In this document: positions 1 through 12,503 of the stretch, one piece after another
Layout of the letters: the number at the start of each line of letters is the position of its first letter
How positions within the stretch are numbered: the first letter of the stretch is position 1
Origin: Klenkia sp. PcliD-1-E
GTDB lineage: Bacteria; Actinomycetota; Actinomycetes; Mycobacteriales; Geodermatophilaceae
Direction: 5' to 3'
Length of the DNA: 42,279 nt
NCBI RefSeq assembly: GCF_024124375.1
Contig: NZ_JAMXRZ010000024.1
Span: 1 to 42,279 of the forward strand
The notes under the pieces: generated by a model
What the model was told of the DNA's origin: nothing
What the model saw: only the letters and a program-made list of their open reading frames with translations
The model's database searches: none
Made by a program: the position numbers and the translations under genes

Positions 1-1110
1 GGGCGCGTACCCGGCGCGGGGCACCTGCACCAGCACCGGTGCGCCGGCGGACAGCGCCTCGCGGGCCACCCGGAAGGCGAGGGAGGGCAACCGGGCGGTG
101 CGGGCGGCCGGGTCGCGGGCCAGCTCGGAGTCCGCACCCAGCGCCTGCACCCGCGGCGCGGCGGCGCGCAGCACCGCCCGGTCGGCCACCAGCTCGTGCG
201 CCCAGCCGGACTCCACCAGCAGCGCGGCCTCGGCGGTGCGGCCGGTCGCGGCCACCACCGCCGAGCAGCCGGCCAGGTGCGCGCGCTGCACCAGGACGTC
301 GCGGGTGTGCGGGTAGGGCGCGCGCGGCTCGGCGTGCAGGTCGTCGCCGTCGTCCCAGACCACGACCAGGCCGAGGTCGCGGACCGGGGCGAACATGGCC
401 GCCCGGGTGCCCAGCACCACCTGCGCGGTGCCGCGGGAGACGGTCAGGAACCGGCCGTAGCGGGTGTCGGGGGCGGCGTCGGCGCGCAGCACAGCGACCG
501 CCTCCTTCGGCAGCGCCGCGGCCGCGGCGTCGGCCAGCCGGTCCAGGTCCTTGCCGTCGGGGACCACGACCAGCGCACCCCGCCCGCCGGACAGCGTCGC
601 CCGGCACAGCTCGGCGAGACGGGTCGGCCAGTCCTCCCCGGGCAGGGCCGTCCACACCGCGCGCACCGGCCGGCCGGCGGCCAGCGCCTCCAGGAACGCC
701 TCGCCGGTCGGGTAGCGGGCGAACCCGGCCGGGTCGGGCGGGTCCGGCGGCGGGGGCGGGTCGGCGACCGGGCGCTTCTCCGGCGCGCCCCGGCGGGGCG
801 GCAGGGCCAGCCGCAGCACGTCGGTCAGCGTGCCTGCGTATCGGTCGGCCACCACCCGGGCGAGCTCGGCCACCTCGGGGGTGAGCACCGGCTCGGAGGA
901 CACCAGCTTCGCCAGGGGGGCGAGCTTCCCGGTGTGCTCGGTCGTCGTCCCCACCTCGAGGACGACGCCGTCGACGAGCCGGCCGGCGAACCGCACGCGG
1001 ACCCGGCACCCCGGGACCACCCCGTCCCCGAGGTCGTCCGGGACGGCGTAGTCGAACGGGCGGTCCAGGTGCGCCAGCGGGACGTCGACGACGACCCGGG
1101 CGACCCTCAC
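1..1110 (-). CDS. priA: Replication restart protein PriA (helicase-dead actinobacterial type), N-terminal part
   Basis: PriA recognises stalled replication forks and starts primosome reloading. The frame is open from a GTG at 1110 to the left edge (370 codons), so the C-terminus is missing. The N-terminus reads RVARVVVDVPLAHLDRPFDY, the typical PriA 3'BD start, followed by a Pro-rich linker. Where helicase PriA has a Walker A, this protein has WTALPGEDWPTR, with no GKT. Where DEAH is expected it has VVVWDDGDDLH. This matches the actinobacterial PriA group considered to lack helicase activity. The start lies 31 bases after the metK stop, so it is probably co-transcribed with metK. I see no in-frame ATG, GTG or TTG between the metK stop and this GTG. 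Confidence 0.9.
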   Translation of the reverse strand, partial: MRVARVVVDVPLAHLDRPFDYAVPDDLGDGVVPGCRVRVRFAGRLVDGVVLEVGTTTEHTGKLAPLAKLVSSEPVLTPEVAELARVVADRYAGTLTDVLRLALPPRRGAPEKRPVADPPPPPDPPDPAGFARYPTGEAFLEALAAGRPVRAVWTALPGEDWPTRLAELCRATLSGGRGALVVVPDGKDLDRLADAAAAALPKEAVAVLRADAAPDTRYGRFLTVSRGTAQVVLGTRAAMFAPVRDLGLVVVWDDGDDLHAEPRAPYPHTRDVLVQRAHLAGCSAVVAATGRTAEAALLVESGWAHELVADRAVLRAAAPRVQALGADSELARDPAARTARLPSLAFRVAREALSAGAPVLVQVPRAGYAP

Positions 1111-1141
1111 GCGGTCATGGTGCAGGGCACCACCGACAGGA

Positions 1142-2347
1142 TCAGAGGGCTGCCTCGAGCGCGTCGACGCGGTCGGTGCGCTCCCACGGCAGGTCCAGGT
1201 CGCTGCGGCCGAAGTGGCCGTAGGCGGCGGTCGGGCCGTAGATCGGCCGCAGCAGGTCCAGGTCGCGCACGATGGCGCCCGGGCGCAGGTCGAACACCGC
1301 GGTGATCGCCTTCTCCAGGACGTCGTCCGGGACCGTGCCCGTGCCGAAGGTCTCCACGAACAGGCCGACCGGGCTGGCCGCGCCGATGGCGTAGGCGACC
1401 TGCACCTCGCAGCGGCGGGCCAGGCCCGCGGCGACGACGTTCTTGGCCACCCAGCGCATGGCGTAGGCGCCCGAGCGGTCGACCTTCGAGGGGTCCTTGC
1501 CGGAGAAGGCGCCGCCACCGTGCCGCGCCATGCCGCCGTAGGTGTCCACGATGATCTTGCGCCCGGTCAGGCCGGCGTCGCCCATCGGGCCGCCGATGAC
1601 GAACTTGCCGGTGGGGTTGACCAGCAGCCGGTGGCCGGTGGTGGGCAGGCCGAGCGCGGCGAGCTCGGGCTGGACCACGAGCTCCTCGACGTCGGGGGTG
1701 AGCAGGGTGTCGATGGCGATGTCCTCGGCGTGCTGCGAGGAGACGACGACGGTGTCCACGCCGACCGGGCGGTCGTCCTCGTAGACCACGGTGACCTGGG
1801 TCTTGCCGTCGGGGCGCAGGTAGGGCACCGAGCCGTCCTTGCGGACCGCCGAGAGCCGCTTGGACAGCCGGTGGGCCAGCGCGATCGGCAGCGGCATGAG
1901 CTCGGGGGTCTCGTCGCTGGCGTAGCCGAACATCAGGCCCTGGTCGCCGGCGCCCTGGCTGGCGATGAGGTCCTCGGCCGCGGCGGCGCGGTCGGCGGCG
2001 GCCGTGCGGGACTCGTAGCCCAGGTCCACGCCCTGCGCGATGTCCGGGGACTGCGCGCCCAGGGAGACGCTGACGCCGCAGGAGGCGCCGTCGAAACCCT
2101 TGCGGGAGGAGTCGTAGCCGATGCCGAGGATGGTGCGCCGGACGACGTCCGCTATGTCTACATAGCCGGCGGTGGTGACCTCGCCGGCGATGTGCACCTG
2201 GCCGGTGGTGATCATGGTCTCGACGGCGACCCGGCTGCGGGGGTCCTGGGTGAGCATCTCGTCCAGGATCGCGTCGCTGATCTGGTCGGCGATCTTGTCG
2301 GGGTGGCCCTCGGTGACCGACTCGGACGTGAACAGGCGACGTGCCAC
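1142..2347 (-). CDS. metK: S-adenosylmethionine synthase
   Basis: Makes S-adenosylmethionine from methionine and ATP in the cytoplasm. The 401-residue protein is the usual length. Visible signatures are GHPDK (residues 14-18, ATP/metal site), [12 protein letters not shown] (about 132-143) and [19 protein letters not shown] (about 277-295, the P-loop-like MetK signature). The start is GTG at 2347, supported by a GGGAG ribosome site about 8 bases upstream. It lies 85 bases after coaBC. No SAM-riboswitch-like structure fits in that short gap. It is followed by priA. Confidence 0.98.
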   Translation of the reverse strand: MARRLFTSESVTEGHPDKIADQISDAILDEMLTQDPRSRVAVETMITTGQVHIAGEVTTAGYVDIADVVRRTILGIGYDSSRKGFDGASCGVSVSLGAQSPDIAQGVDLGYESRTAAADRAAAAEDLIASQGAGDQGLMFGYASDETPELMPLPIALAHRLSKRLSAVRKDGSVPYLRPDGKTQVTVVYEDDRPVGVDTVVVSSQHAEDIAIDTLLTPDVEELVVQPELAALGLPTTGHRLLVNPTGKFVIGGPMGDAGLTGRKIIVDTYGGMARHGGGAFSGKDPSKVDRSGAYAMRWVAKNVVAAGLARRCEVQVAYAIGAASPVGLFVETFGTGTVPDDVLEKAITAVFDLRPGAIVRDLDLLRPIYGPTAAYGHFGRSDLDLPWERTDRVDALEAAL

Positions 2348-2373
2348 TTCGGTGCTCCCTGGGGTTGCTGGTC

Positions 2374-2393
2374 GGACCCGCGACGGCGGGCCC
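2374..2393 (-). terminator. Small GC hairpin between coaBC and metK
   Basis: Arms 2374-2381 and 2386-2393 form an 8-bp stem around a 4-base loop. The one imperfect pair is A-C in plus-strand RNA but G-U in minus-strand RNA, so the fold is better in the direction of transcription. It lies 39 bases after the coaBC stop. There is no U-run, as is usual in such GC-rich genomes. It could be a weak terminator or a leader hairpin of metK. Confidence 0.35.
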
Positions 2394-2432
2394 TCTCTCG
2401 GCGTTCGTGGTGGGGACGCCCGGCGGACGAGG

Positions 2433-3647
2433 TTACCGGCGGGTGCCCACCCGCGCCGCGACGGCGTCCCAGATGCCGGCCGCCACGAGGTCCTTGGGGC
2501 CGGCCGGGACCTCGGCGGCCGAGCCGTCGGCGGCGAGCACGGTGACGGCGTTGTCGGGCCGGCCGAACACCTGGCCGGCGGAGACGTCGTTGACCACCAG
2601 CAGGTCGCAGCCCTTGCGGGCGAGCTTGGCGCGGGCGTGGCCCAGCACGTCGTCCTCGGCGTCCCCGGTCTCGGCGGCGAAGCCGACCACCAGCTGGCCG
2701 GCGGGCCGCGCGGCGACGAGCCCGGAGAGGACGTCGGGGTTGCGGGTGAGCGCCACCGACGACGGCTCGCCGGACCCGCCCTTCTTCATCTTGGCGGTGG
2801 CGACGTCGGTGGGCCGGAAGTCGGCGACCGCGGCGGCCATCACGACCACGTCGGCGTCCGGCGCGTGCTCGGCCATCGCCGTCCCGAGCTCGGCCGCCGT
2901 CCCGACCGGGACGACCCGGCAGCCGAACGGGGCGGGCTCCTCGACGTTGGCCGCGACCAGGGTGACGTCCGCGCCCCGGGCGGCGGCGACCCGGGCCAGC
3001 GCCCAGCCCTGCCGGCCCGAGGACCGGTTGCCGAGGAACCGCACCGGGTCCAGCGGTTCGCGGGTGCCGCCGGCGCTGACGACCACCCGGGTGCCGGAGA
3101 GGTCCTGGTGCAGCGACCCGCCGGCCAGCACGACGTCCAGGAGGGCGGCGACGTCAGCGGGCTCGGGCAGCCGACCGGGGCCGGAGTCGGGGCCGGTGAG
3201 CCGGCCCACCGCGGGCGGCAGCACGACGGCGCCGCGACGGCGGAGGGTGGCCACGTTGTCCTGCGTGGCCGGGTGCAGCCACATCTCGGTGTGCATGGCC
3301 GGCACGAACACCACGGGGGCCGCGGTGGCCAGCAGGGTGGCCGTGAGCAGGTCGTCGGCACGGCCCGCGGCGGCCCGGGCCAGGAGGTCGGCGGTGGCCG
3401 GGCTCACGACCACCAGGTCGGCGGTCTGCCCGATGCGCACGTGGGCGACCTCGGGGACGTCGTCCCACACCTCGGTGCTGACCGGGTTGCCGCTCAACGC
3501 CTCGAAGGTGGCGGCGCCGACGAACCGCAGCGCCGAGGCGGTGGGCACCACCCGCACGTCGTGGCCGCGCTCGGTGAGCGCACGCAGCAGCAGCGCCGAC
3601 TTGTAGGCGGCGACCCCGCCGCCGACGCCCAGCACGATCCTGCTCAT
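2433..3647 (-). CDS. coaBC: Bifunctional phosphopantothenoylcysteine decarboxylase / phosphopantothenate-cysteine ligase
   Basis: Carries out two coenzyme A steps: joining cysteine to 4'-phosphopantothenate (CoaB) and decarboxylating the product (CoaC). The 404-residue protein starts with the flavoprotein fold [16 protein letters not shown]. The CoaC active region [11 protein letters not shown] lies around residues 110-125. The CoaB half begins near residue 185 with [25 protein letters not shown] and contains [10 protein letters not shown] and KMKKG. The start is ATG at 3647. A terminator hairpin separates it from rpoZ upstream. Confidence 0.97.
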   Translation of the reverse strand: MSRIVLGVGGGVAAYKSALLLRALTERGHDVRVVPTASALRFVGAATFEALSGNPVSTEVWDDVPEVAHVRIGQTADLVVVSPATADLLARAAAGRADDLLTATLLATAAPVVFVPAMHTEMWLHPATQDNVATLRRRGAVVLPPAVGRLTGPDSGPGRLPEPADVAALLDVVLAGGSLHQDLSGTRVVVSAGGTREPLDPVRFLGNRSSGRQGWALARVAAARGADVTLVAANVEEPAPFGCRVVPVGTAAELGTAMAEHAPDADVVVMAAAVADFRPTDVATAKMKKGGSGEPSSVALTRNPDVLSGLVAARPAGQLVVGFAAETGDAEDDVLGHARAKLARKGCDLLVVNDVSAGQVFGRPDNAVTVLAADGSAAEVPAGPKDLVAAGIWDAVAARVGTRR

Positions 3648-3674
3648 GCGCCCATCCTGCCCCGGGCACGACGA

Positions 3675-3700
3675 AGCCCCCGGCCCTGGGGCCGGGGGCT
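3675..3700 (-). terminator. Strong hairpin terminator after rpoZ
   Basis: A perfect 12-bp inverted repeat (arms 3675-3686 and 3689-3700) has a 2-base loop, or 11 bp with a 4-base loop. It lies between the rpoZ stop (3782) and the coaBC start (3647). It has no U-run, but very stable stems without U-runs are common at gene ends in high-GC actinobacteria. It probably ends or attenuates the gmk-rpoZ transcript. Confidence 0.65.
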
Positions 3701-3781
3701 CCCCCTGGTGAGGTACTGGAACGGCCCCCTCGCAGGGTCCCGGCGGGCGCGGAGCGTCTGCTGGGGGGCGAGGGGGTCCTT

Positions 3782-4045
3782 CTAGTTCTCGCCCGCGGTG
3801 TGGGTCAGCAGGCCCTCGTTGATCTCGCGCAGCGCGATGGAGAGGGGCTTCTCCTGGGGGGCGGTGTCGACCAGCGGGCCGACGTACTCCAGCAGGCCCT
3901 CGGAGAGCTGGCTGTAGTAGGCGTTGATCTGGCGGGCCCGCTTGGCGGCGTAGATGACCAGCCCGTACTTGCTGCTGGTGCGCTCGAGCAGCTCGTCGAT
4001 CGGGGGGTTGGTGATGCCCTCGGGGGCAGGTGCGACTCCGGACAC
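3782..4045 (-). CDS. rpoZ: DNA-directed RNA polymerase omega subunit
   Basis: Omega helps assemble RNA polymerase by binding the beta' subunit. The product is 87 residues, with the family core [20 protein letters not shown] followed by [12 protein letters not shown] (residues about 11-45) and the C-terminal [13 protein letters not shown] segment. The start is GTG at 4045, with GGAG about 11 bases upstream. A longer open frame continues upstream, but it overlaps gmk in another frame and carries no omega sequence. The neighbourhood gmk-rpoZ-coaBC is classic. It lies 47 bases after gmk. Confidence 0.96.
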   Translation of the reverse strand: MSGVAPAPEGITNPPIDELLERTSSKYGLVIYAAKRARQINAYYSQLSEGLLEYVGPLVDTAPQEKPLSIALREINEGLLTHTAGEN

Positions 4046-4092
4046 GGGCGGGTGAGCTCCTCGGTAGGACGGCAGGCGCTGCAGGCGGGACG

Positions 4093-4662
4093 TCAGCCTG
4101 CGGGTGGCGCAGTCAGCAAGAGTACCAACTCGTCCGCGGCGCGGGCGAGGTCGTCGTTCACGACCACCACGTCGTAGTCCCCGACGGCGGCCATCTCGGC
4201 CCGCGCGATGGCCAGCCGGCGCTCGATGACCTCGGCCGGTTCCGAACCGCGGCCGGTCAGCCGGGAGGCGAGCTCCTCGAACGAGGGCGGGGCCAGGAAC
4301 ACCAGCTGGGCGTCCGGGGCGGTGGCCCGGACCTGGCGGGCGCCCTGCATCTCGATCTCGAGCAGGGCCGGCAGGCCGAGGGCCAGCTGCTCGTCGACCG
4401 GCGCCCGCGGGGTGCCGTAGCGGTTGCCCGCGTACTCGGCCCACTCCAGCAGGCCGTCGGTGGCGACCAGGTGGTCGAAGGCCGCGTCGTCGAGGAAGTG
4501 GTAGTGCTCGCCGTCGACCTCGCCGGCGCGGGGACGGCGGGTGGTCACCGACACCGACACCCACACGTCGGGGTGCCGGCGGCGGACCTCGGCGACCACG
4601 GTCCCCTTCCCCACGCCCGAGGGACCGGACAGCACCGTCAGGCGGGCACGCGTCACGACCAC
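4093..4662 (-). CDS. gmk: Guanylate kinase
   Basis: Phosphorylates GMP to GDP. The 189-residue protein has the P-loop GPSGVGKGT at residues 13-21, the GMP-binding segment [18 protein letters not shown] (about 39-56) and the [10 protein letters not shown] segment. The start is GTG at 4662. A second in-frame GTG two codons later (4656) is equally possible. It lies 35 bases downstream of mihF and just upstream of rpoZ, the usual actinobacterial order. Confidence 0.97.
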   Translation of the reverse strand: MVVTRARLTVLSGPSGVGKGTVVAEVRRRHPDVWVSVSVTTRRPRAGEVDGEHYHFLDDAAFDHLVATDGLLEWAEYAGNRYGTPRAPVDEQLALGLPALLEIEMQGARQVRATAPDAQLVFLAPPSFEELASRLTGRGSEPAEVIERRLAIARAEMAAVGDYDVVVVNDDLARAADELVLLLTAPPAG

Positions 4663-4697
4663 GGCGGGGCGACCTCGGGCGGGGGCGGGGGCGGTGC

Positions 4698-5024
4698 TCA
4701 GGCGGACTGCTCGCCGGCGAACTCGGCCTCCAGCGCCTTGCGCTGGTTGGCGCCCAGCCCGCGCACGCGGCGGGTCGGGGAGATCTCGAGGCGCTCCATG
4801 ATCTTCGCGGCGCGGGCCTTGCCGACACCCGGGAGGGACTCGAGGACCGCGGAGACGCGCATCTTGCCGATGACCTCGTCGGTCTCGCCCTGCTTGAGGA
4901 CGTCGCCGACCGAGGTGCCCTTGCTCTTGAGCCGCTCACGGAGCTCGGCGCGGACCTTGCGGGCCGCGGCGGCCTTCTCGAGGGCGGCAGCGCGCTGTTC
5001 GGGGGTCAGCTGGGGGAGAGGCAC
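4698..5024 (-). CDS. mihF: Actinobacterial integration host factor mIHF
   Basis: A small nucleoid-associated DNA-binding protein specific to actinobacteria, unrelated in sequence to IHF alpha and beta. It is 108 residues long. It begins with [21 protein letters not shown], a helical basic region, and contains the helix-hairpin-helix-like [19 protein letters not shown] (about 62-80), then [14 protein letters not shown]. The start is GTG at 5024. It is preceded by 233 bases without a gene, so it probably has its own promoter. It heads the mihF-gmk-rpoZ group. Confidence 0.95.
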   Translation of the reverse strand: MPLPQLTPEQRAAALEKAAAARKVRAELRERLKSKGTSVGDVLKQGETDEVIGKMRVSAVLESLPGVGKARAAKIMERLEISPTRRVRGLGANQRKALEAEFAGEQSA

Positions 5025-5257
5025 GGGGACTACCCAATCATCGTCGTGGCGGCCGGAACGCCGCCGGATCGGTTCGGACTGCGGGGTGGTGTGGGTGGGC
5101 AGCGGCCCACGGGCTGGAGCCTGGGGAGGAACCTAGTCACCCCGGGCGCGGGGCGGCAGCACCCCCCGGCACCGGATCGACCGGATCGTGCGCCCGGCTC
5201 ACGAACAGGCGTCACAGTACAACCGACCCCCCTCTCCCCCGGCGGTGGTCCGGCTGG
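5025..5257. other. Intergenic region between pyrF and mihF
   Basis: 233 bases with no credible gene on either strand. It lies downstream of the pyrF stop and upstream of mihF on the minus strand, so it should contain the end of the pyr transcript and the mihF promoter. A minus-strand TAGGTT around 5132-5137 could be a -10 element, but I find no convincing -35. I find no clear terminator. Confidence 0.4.
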
Positions 5258-6139
5258 TCAGCCCCCCAGTTCGGCGGCCCAGCGCTGCGCCGCGGCGCGC
5301 AGCCCGGCCGGGTCGGGCCCGGCGGCCAGCACGTCCCTCGACACCGTGGGGACGACGGCCCGGCCGGCGCCGAACAGCCGCCGCAGTTCCGCCGGCGTCC
5401 CGCCCTGGGCACCGAGCCCGGGGGCCAGCACCGGCCCGCGCAGGCCGGCCAGGTCGACGTCCAGCTCGGTCAGCGTCGCGCCCACGACGACCCCGACGGA
5501 CCCGGTGTGCGGCCCCCACCTGCCCTGCAGGTCGGCGAAGGCCGCCGGGTCCGGTGCCGGGTCGCCGACCAGCCAGTCGGGGGCGTTCCAGGCACCGACC
5601 TGGTCGACCACGGCCTGCGCGACGGTGCGGCCGTCGTCGAGGCGGGCGTGCTGGAAGGTGGCCGCGTCGGGGTTGGAGGTGCGGGCCAGCACGAACAGCC
5701 CGCCGCCGTGCGCCCGAGCGGTGCGCACTGCCGGCTCCAGTGACCCGGCACCCAGGTAGGGGCTCACGGTGAGCGCGTCGACCTGCATCGGGTGCCCGGG
5801 CGCCAGCACGTCGGCGTAGCCGGCCATGGTGGACCCGATGTCGCCGCGCTTGGCGTCCAGCAGCACCAGGGCGCCGGCGTCCCGTGCGGTGGCGACGGCG
5901 TCCTCGAGCACCAGCAGGCCGCGGGACCCGTGCCGCTCGTAGAACGCCGACTGCGGCTTGAGGACGGCGACGGTGCCGGCCAGCGCCCCGACCACGGCGT
6001 CGGTGAACCGGCGCAGGCCGTCGACGTCGTCGGTCAGCCCCCAGGCGGCCAGCAGCTCGCGGTGCGGGTCGATGCCCACGCACAGCGGTCCGCGGCCGGC
6101 GACGGCGGCGGCCAGCCGCGCGCCGAAGGGCTCGCTCAC
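5258..6139 (-). CDS. pyrF: Orotidine 5'-phosphate decarboxylase
   Basis: Converts OMP to UMP, the last step of de novo pyrimidine synthesis. The 293-residue product belongs to the longer PyrF group common in actinobacteria. LCVGIDPHRELL lies near residues 19-30, LKPQSAFYE near 60-70, and the catalytic LLDAKRGDIGSTMAGYA near 95-111. PTVSRDVL is close to the C-terminus. The start is the GTG at 6139, overlapping the pyrD stop by 4 bases (GTGA). A longer open frame upstream belongs to an out-of-frame shadow of pyrD. It is the last gene of the pyr operon. Confidence 0.96.
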   Translation of the reverse strand: MSEPFGARLAAAVAGRGPLCVGIDPHRELLAAWGLTDDVDGLRRFTDAVVGALAGTVAVLKPQSAFYERHGSRGLLVLEDAVATARDAGALVLLDAKRGDIGSTMAGYADVLAPGHPMQVDALTVSPYLGAGSLEPAVRTARAHGGGLFVLARTSNPDAATFQHARLDDGRTVAQAVVDQVGAWNAPDWLVGDPAPDPAAFADLQGRWGPHTGSVGVVVGATLTELDVDLAGLRGPVLAPGLGAQGGTPAELRRLFGAGRAVVPTVSRDVLAAGPDPAGLRAAAQRWAAELGG

Positions 6140-7119
6140 GCGTGCCGCCCGGGCGGTCCCTCGTCGGGGGCGCGGTGGGCGTAGCCGACGGCGTCGGCCA
6201 GCCGGCCGAAGCCCCGCTCCCCCAGCGCCTCGGCCAGCTCCTCGTGGATCCGGGCCGGGGCCGAGGGGTCGTGGAACACCGCGGTGCCCACCGAGACCGC
6301 CCCGGCACCGGCCAGGACGAACTGCAGGGCGTCCAGGCCGGTGCGGATGCCGCCCATGCCCAGGATCGGCACGTTCGGCAGTGCGGCGTGCACCTGCCAG
6401 ACGCAGCGCAGCGCCACCGGCCGGATCGCCGGGCCCGAGAGCCCGCCGGTGACCCCGCCCAGCACCGGGCGCATGGTGTCGGGGTCGATGACCAGGCCCA
6501 GCAGCGTGTTGATCATCGACAGGCCGTTGGCGCCGGCGTCGGCGCAGGCCCGGGCGACGGACACGATGTCGGTGACGTCGGGGGTGAGCTTGGCGTAGAC
6601 CGGGTGCGCGGGGTCGGCGGCCTCCCGGACGGCGGCCACCACCGCGGCGGAGGCGTCGGGGTTGCAGGCGAAGACCTCGCCGCGGCTCTCCACGTTCGGG
6701 CAGGAGATGTTGACCTCGATGCCCAGCACGCCGGGCGCCCCGCGCAGCCGGGTGGCGAGCTCGGCGAAGTCCTCGGTGCGCGCACCGGCGATGGACACGA
6801 ACGACCGCACCCCGCGCTCGGCCAGCCAGGGCAGCTCGTCGGCCAGCAGGCCCTCGATGCCCGGCCCCTGCAGCCCGATCGAGTTGACCATGCCGCTGGG
6901 CGTCTCGGCCATCCGCGGCGTGGCCCGGCCCGACCGCGGGCGCAGCTGCACAGACTTGGTGACCACCGCCCCGATCGAGGTCAGGTCGAAGAACGGGTCC
7001 AGCTCCCGGCCGAAGGAGGAGCAACCCGATGCGGTCAGCACCGGGCTGACCACCGGCACCCCGCCGATGGAGGCCTGCATGTCCACGCTCGGCGTCTCGA
7101 CCTCGGGCAGCGTGGTCAC
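6136..7119 (-). CDS. pyrD: Dihydroorotate dehydrogenase catalytic subunit, class 1 (probably 1B)
   Basis: Oxidises dihydroorotate to orotate using FMN. The 327-residue protein carries NISCPNV (about 138-144), in which the catalytic base is Cys as in class 1 enzymes. Class 2 quinone-linked enzymes have Ser. The FMN-binding LGMGGIRTG follows near the C-terminus. The immediately upstream pyrK supports class 1B, an NAD-linked heterotetramer. It lacks the N-terminal membrane helix of class 2. The start is GTG at 7119, overlapping the pyrK stop (GTGA), and it overlaps pyrF by 4 bases. Confidence 0.95.
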   Translation of the reverse strand: MTTLPEVETPSVDMQASIGGVPVVSPVLTASGCSSFGRELDPFFDLTSIGAVVTKSVQLRPRSGRATPRMAETPSGMVNSIGLQGPGIEGLLADELPWLAERGVRSFVSIAGARTEDFAELATRLRGAPGVLGIEVNISCPNVESRGEVFACNPDASAAVVAAVREAADPAHPVYAKLTPDVTDIVSVARACADAGANGLSMINTLLGLVIDPDTMRPVLGGVTGGLSGPAIRPVALRCVWQVHAALPNVPILGMGGIRTGLDALQFVLAGAGAVSVGTAVFHDPSAPARIHEELAEALGERGFGRLADAVGYAHRAPDEGPPGRHA

Positions 7120-8098
7120 GGCGTCTCCCCTTCCTCCGCCGGCGTGTGCGCCAACGCCATCGCGTCGGCGCCCACCAGGTCCGGCGGCAGCGTGCCCACG
7201 TCGGCGAAGCGCACCCGGTCACCGGCGAACACCGGGCCGTCGGTGCAGGACCGGGCGAACCGGCTGTGGCCGTCGGCGCCCACCACCGGCAGCACGCACG
7301 TCATGCAGACCCCGACCCCGCAGGCCATCGACTCCTCGACGGCCACCCACGAGGGCACGCCGCGGTCGGTGGCGAGCCGGGCGACGGCGGCCAGCATCGG
7401 CATCGGTCCGCAGGCGTAGACCACCCCGGCGCCGCTGACCAGCTCGGTCACCGGTCCGGTGACCCGGCCGGCCCGCCCGGCACTGCCGTCGTCGGTGGTG
7501 ACCACGAAGGGCGCGGCGACCGCGGCCAGGTCCTCCACCGAGCACAGCCGGGCGGCGTCACCGGCGCCGACCACCGCGGCCACCTCGTGGCCCCGGGAGC
7601 GCAGCAGCCCGCCCAGCCCGACGAGCGCCGCGGCGCCGTACCCGCCGCCGACCAGCAGCGCGGGCGTGCCCTCCGGGGGCAGCGGGAAGGGCCGGCCCAG
7701 CGGGCCGACCACGTCCACCTCGTCACCGGGGCGGCGCGAGGCCAGCCAGCTCGAGCCCTCGGCGCGGGCGCTGACCACCACGGAGAAGCGGCCCTGCCCC
7801 ACCCCGGCGATGGCGATCGAGCGGCGCAGCAGCATCGCCGACGTCGGCCCGCCGACGGCGAAGGCGACGAACTGGCCCGGTGCCGCGGTGTCGGCGATGT
7901 CGGGCGCCTCGATGGTCAGCTCGGTGTAGGCACTGACCGGACGGGAGCCCACGACCACGGCCACGCCCTGCACCGGCGGGTGCGCGGCGGGGGGCGCGGG
8001 CTGCCCGAGCGGTGCGCGGGCGGTCCCGGGCACCGGGGGCAGCAGCCGGTCCCCGGACGGCAGCTGCACCACCCGGGTGCCGCCCTCGTCGTCCGCGC

Positions 8099-8102
<4 letters not shown>
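7116..8102 (-). CDS. pyrK: Dihydroorotate dehydrogenase electron transfer subunit PyrK
   Basis: Passes electrons from the FMN of PyrD through a 2Fe-2S cluster and FAD to NAD+. The 328-residue protein has an FAD-binding ferredoxin-reductase-like barrel ([20 protein letters not shown]), an NAD-binding part ([15 protein letters not shown]) and a cysteine cluster at 261, 266, 269 and 286 (C-x4-C-x2-C-x16-C). About 45 residues before the barrel are Pro/Gly-rich and look disordered, which is longer than usual. The start is GTG at 8102 by the 4-base overlap with carB. Earlier in-frame starts inside carB are unlikely. Confidence 0.92.
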
Positions 8103-11390
<3,288 letters not shown>

Positions 11391-11404
<14 letters not shown>

Positions 11405-12503
11405 GGTTGTCCTCCATCAGGTCCACGAAGCGCTGGAAGAGCGGGGCCGCGTCGTGCGGCCCGGCGGCGGCCTCGGGGTGGAACTGCACGCTGAAGGCGG
11501 GGACGTCGAGGCAGCGCAGCCCCTCGACGACCTGGTCGTTGAGCCCGACGTGGCTGACCTCCACCCGCCCGTAGGGGGTGTCGACGGCGCGGTCGAGCGG
11601 GGCGTCGACGGCGAACCCGTGGTTCTGGCTGGTCACCCGCACCGAGTCGGTGACCCGGTCGAGCACCGGCTGGTTGAGCCCGCGGTGGCCGAAGGGCAGC
11701 TTGTAGGTGCCCAGGCCCAGGGCCCGGCCCAGGATCTGGTTGCCGAAGCAGATGCCGAACAGCGGCCGGCGGGCGTCGAGCACCCCGCGCACCGCCTCGA
11801 CGGCGTAGTCGCTGGCCGCCGGGTCGCCGGGACCGTTGGAGAGGAAGACGCCGTCGGGGCCGGCGTCCAGCAGCTCGGCCGCGGTGGCGGTGGCAGGCAG
11901 CACCCGGGTCTCCACCCCGAGCTCGGCCAGGTGCCGCGGGGTCGCGGCCTTGATGCCGAGGTCGAGCGCCGCGATCGTGTACCGCCGCTCCCCCACCGCC
12001 GGGACCGTGTAGGGCTCCGGGGTGGTGACCTCCGGGGCGAGGTCGGCACCGGTCATCGACGGCGCCGCCTGCACCCGCTGGAGCAGCTCGTCGGCGGCCA
12101 GCTCGGTCGAGATGCCGACCCGCATGGCGCCGCGGTCGCGAAGGTGCCGGGTCAGCGCGCGGGTGTCGACGCCGCTGATGCCCACCACGCCGTGCTCGAC
12201 CAGCTCGTCGTCCAGGGTGCCGGTGGCCCGCCAGTTCGCCGGTCGGCGTGCGGGGTCGCGGACGACGAAGCCGGCCACCCAGATGCGGCGGGACTCGTCG
12301 TCCTCGCCGTTCACCCCGGTGTTGCCGATGTGCGGGGCGGTCATCACCACCACCTGGCGGTGGTAGCTGGGGTCGGTGAGGGTCTCCTGGTAGCCGGTCA
12401 TGCCGGTGGAGAAGACGGCCTCGCCGACCGTCGTCCCGGCGGCCCCGTAGGACTCGCCGCGGAACGTGCGGCCGTCCTCCAGGACGAGGATCGCTGTGCT
12501 CAC
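11391..12503 (-). CDS. carA: Carbamoyl-phosphate synthase small (glutaminase) subunit
   Basis: Hydrolyses glutamine and channels ammonia to CarB. The 370-residue protein has the N-terminal CarA domain ([33 protein letters not shown]) and a class I glutamine amidotransferase domain. In the latter the nucleophile is in [12 protein letters not shown] and the His/Glu pair in FSVQFHPEA. The start is GTG at 12503, overlapping the pyrC stop as GTGA. A longer open frame upstream is only a shadow of pyrC. The 3' end overlaps carB by 14 bases, consistent with coupled translation of the two subunits. Confidence 0.97.

Noticed and set aside
2348-2432. SAM riboswitch upstream of metK
   Set aside because: Only 85 bases are available, with one small hairpin; none of the multi-helix SAM riboswitch architecture is visible.
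6508-6518. GTTGATCATCG, identical to the first 11 bases of the palindrome
   Set aside because: It is inside pyrD coding sequence (the INT of SMINTLLG) and has no matching right arm within the next 80 bases. The same applies to GTTGATCACCG at 23176-23186 in mltG and GTTGATCACC at 33615-33624 in aspS.
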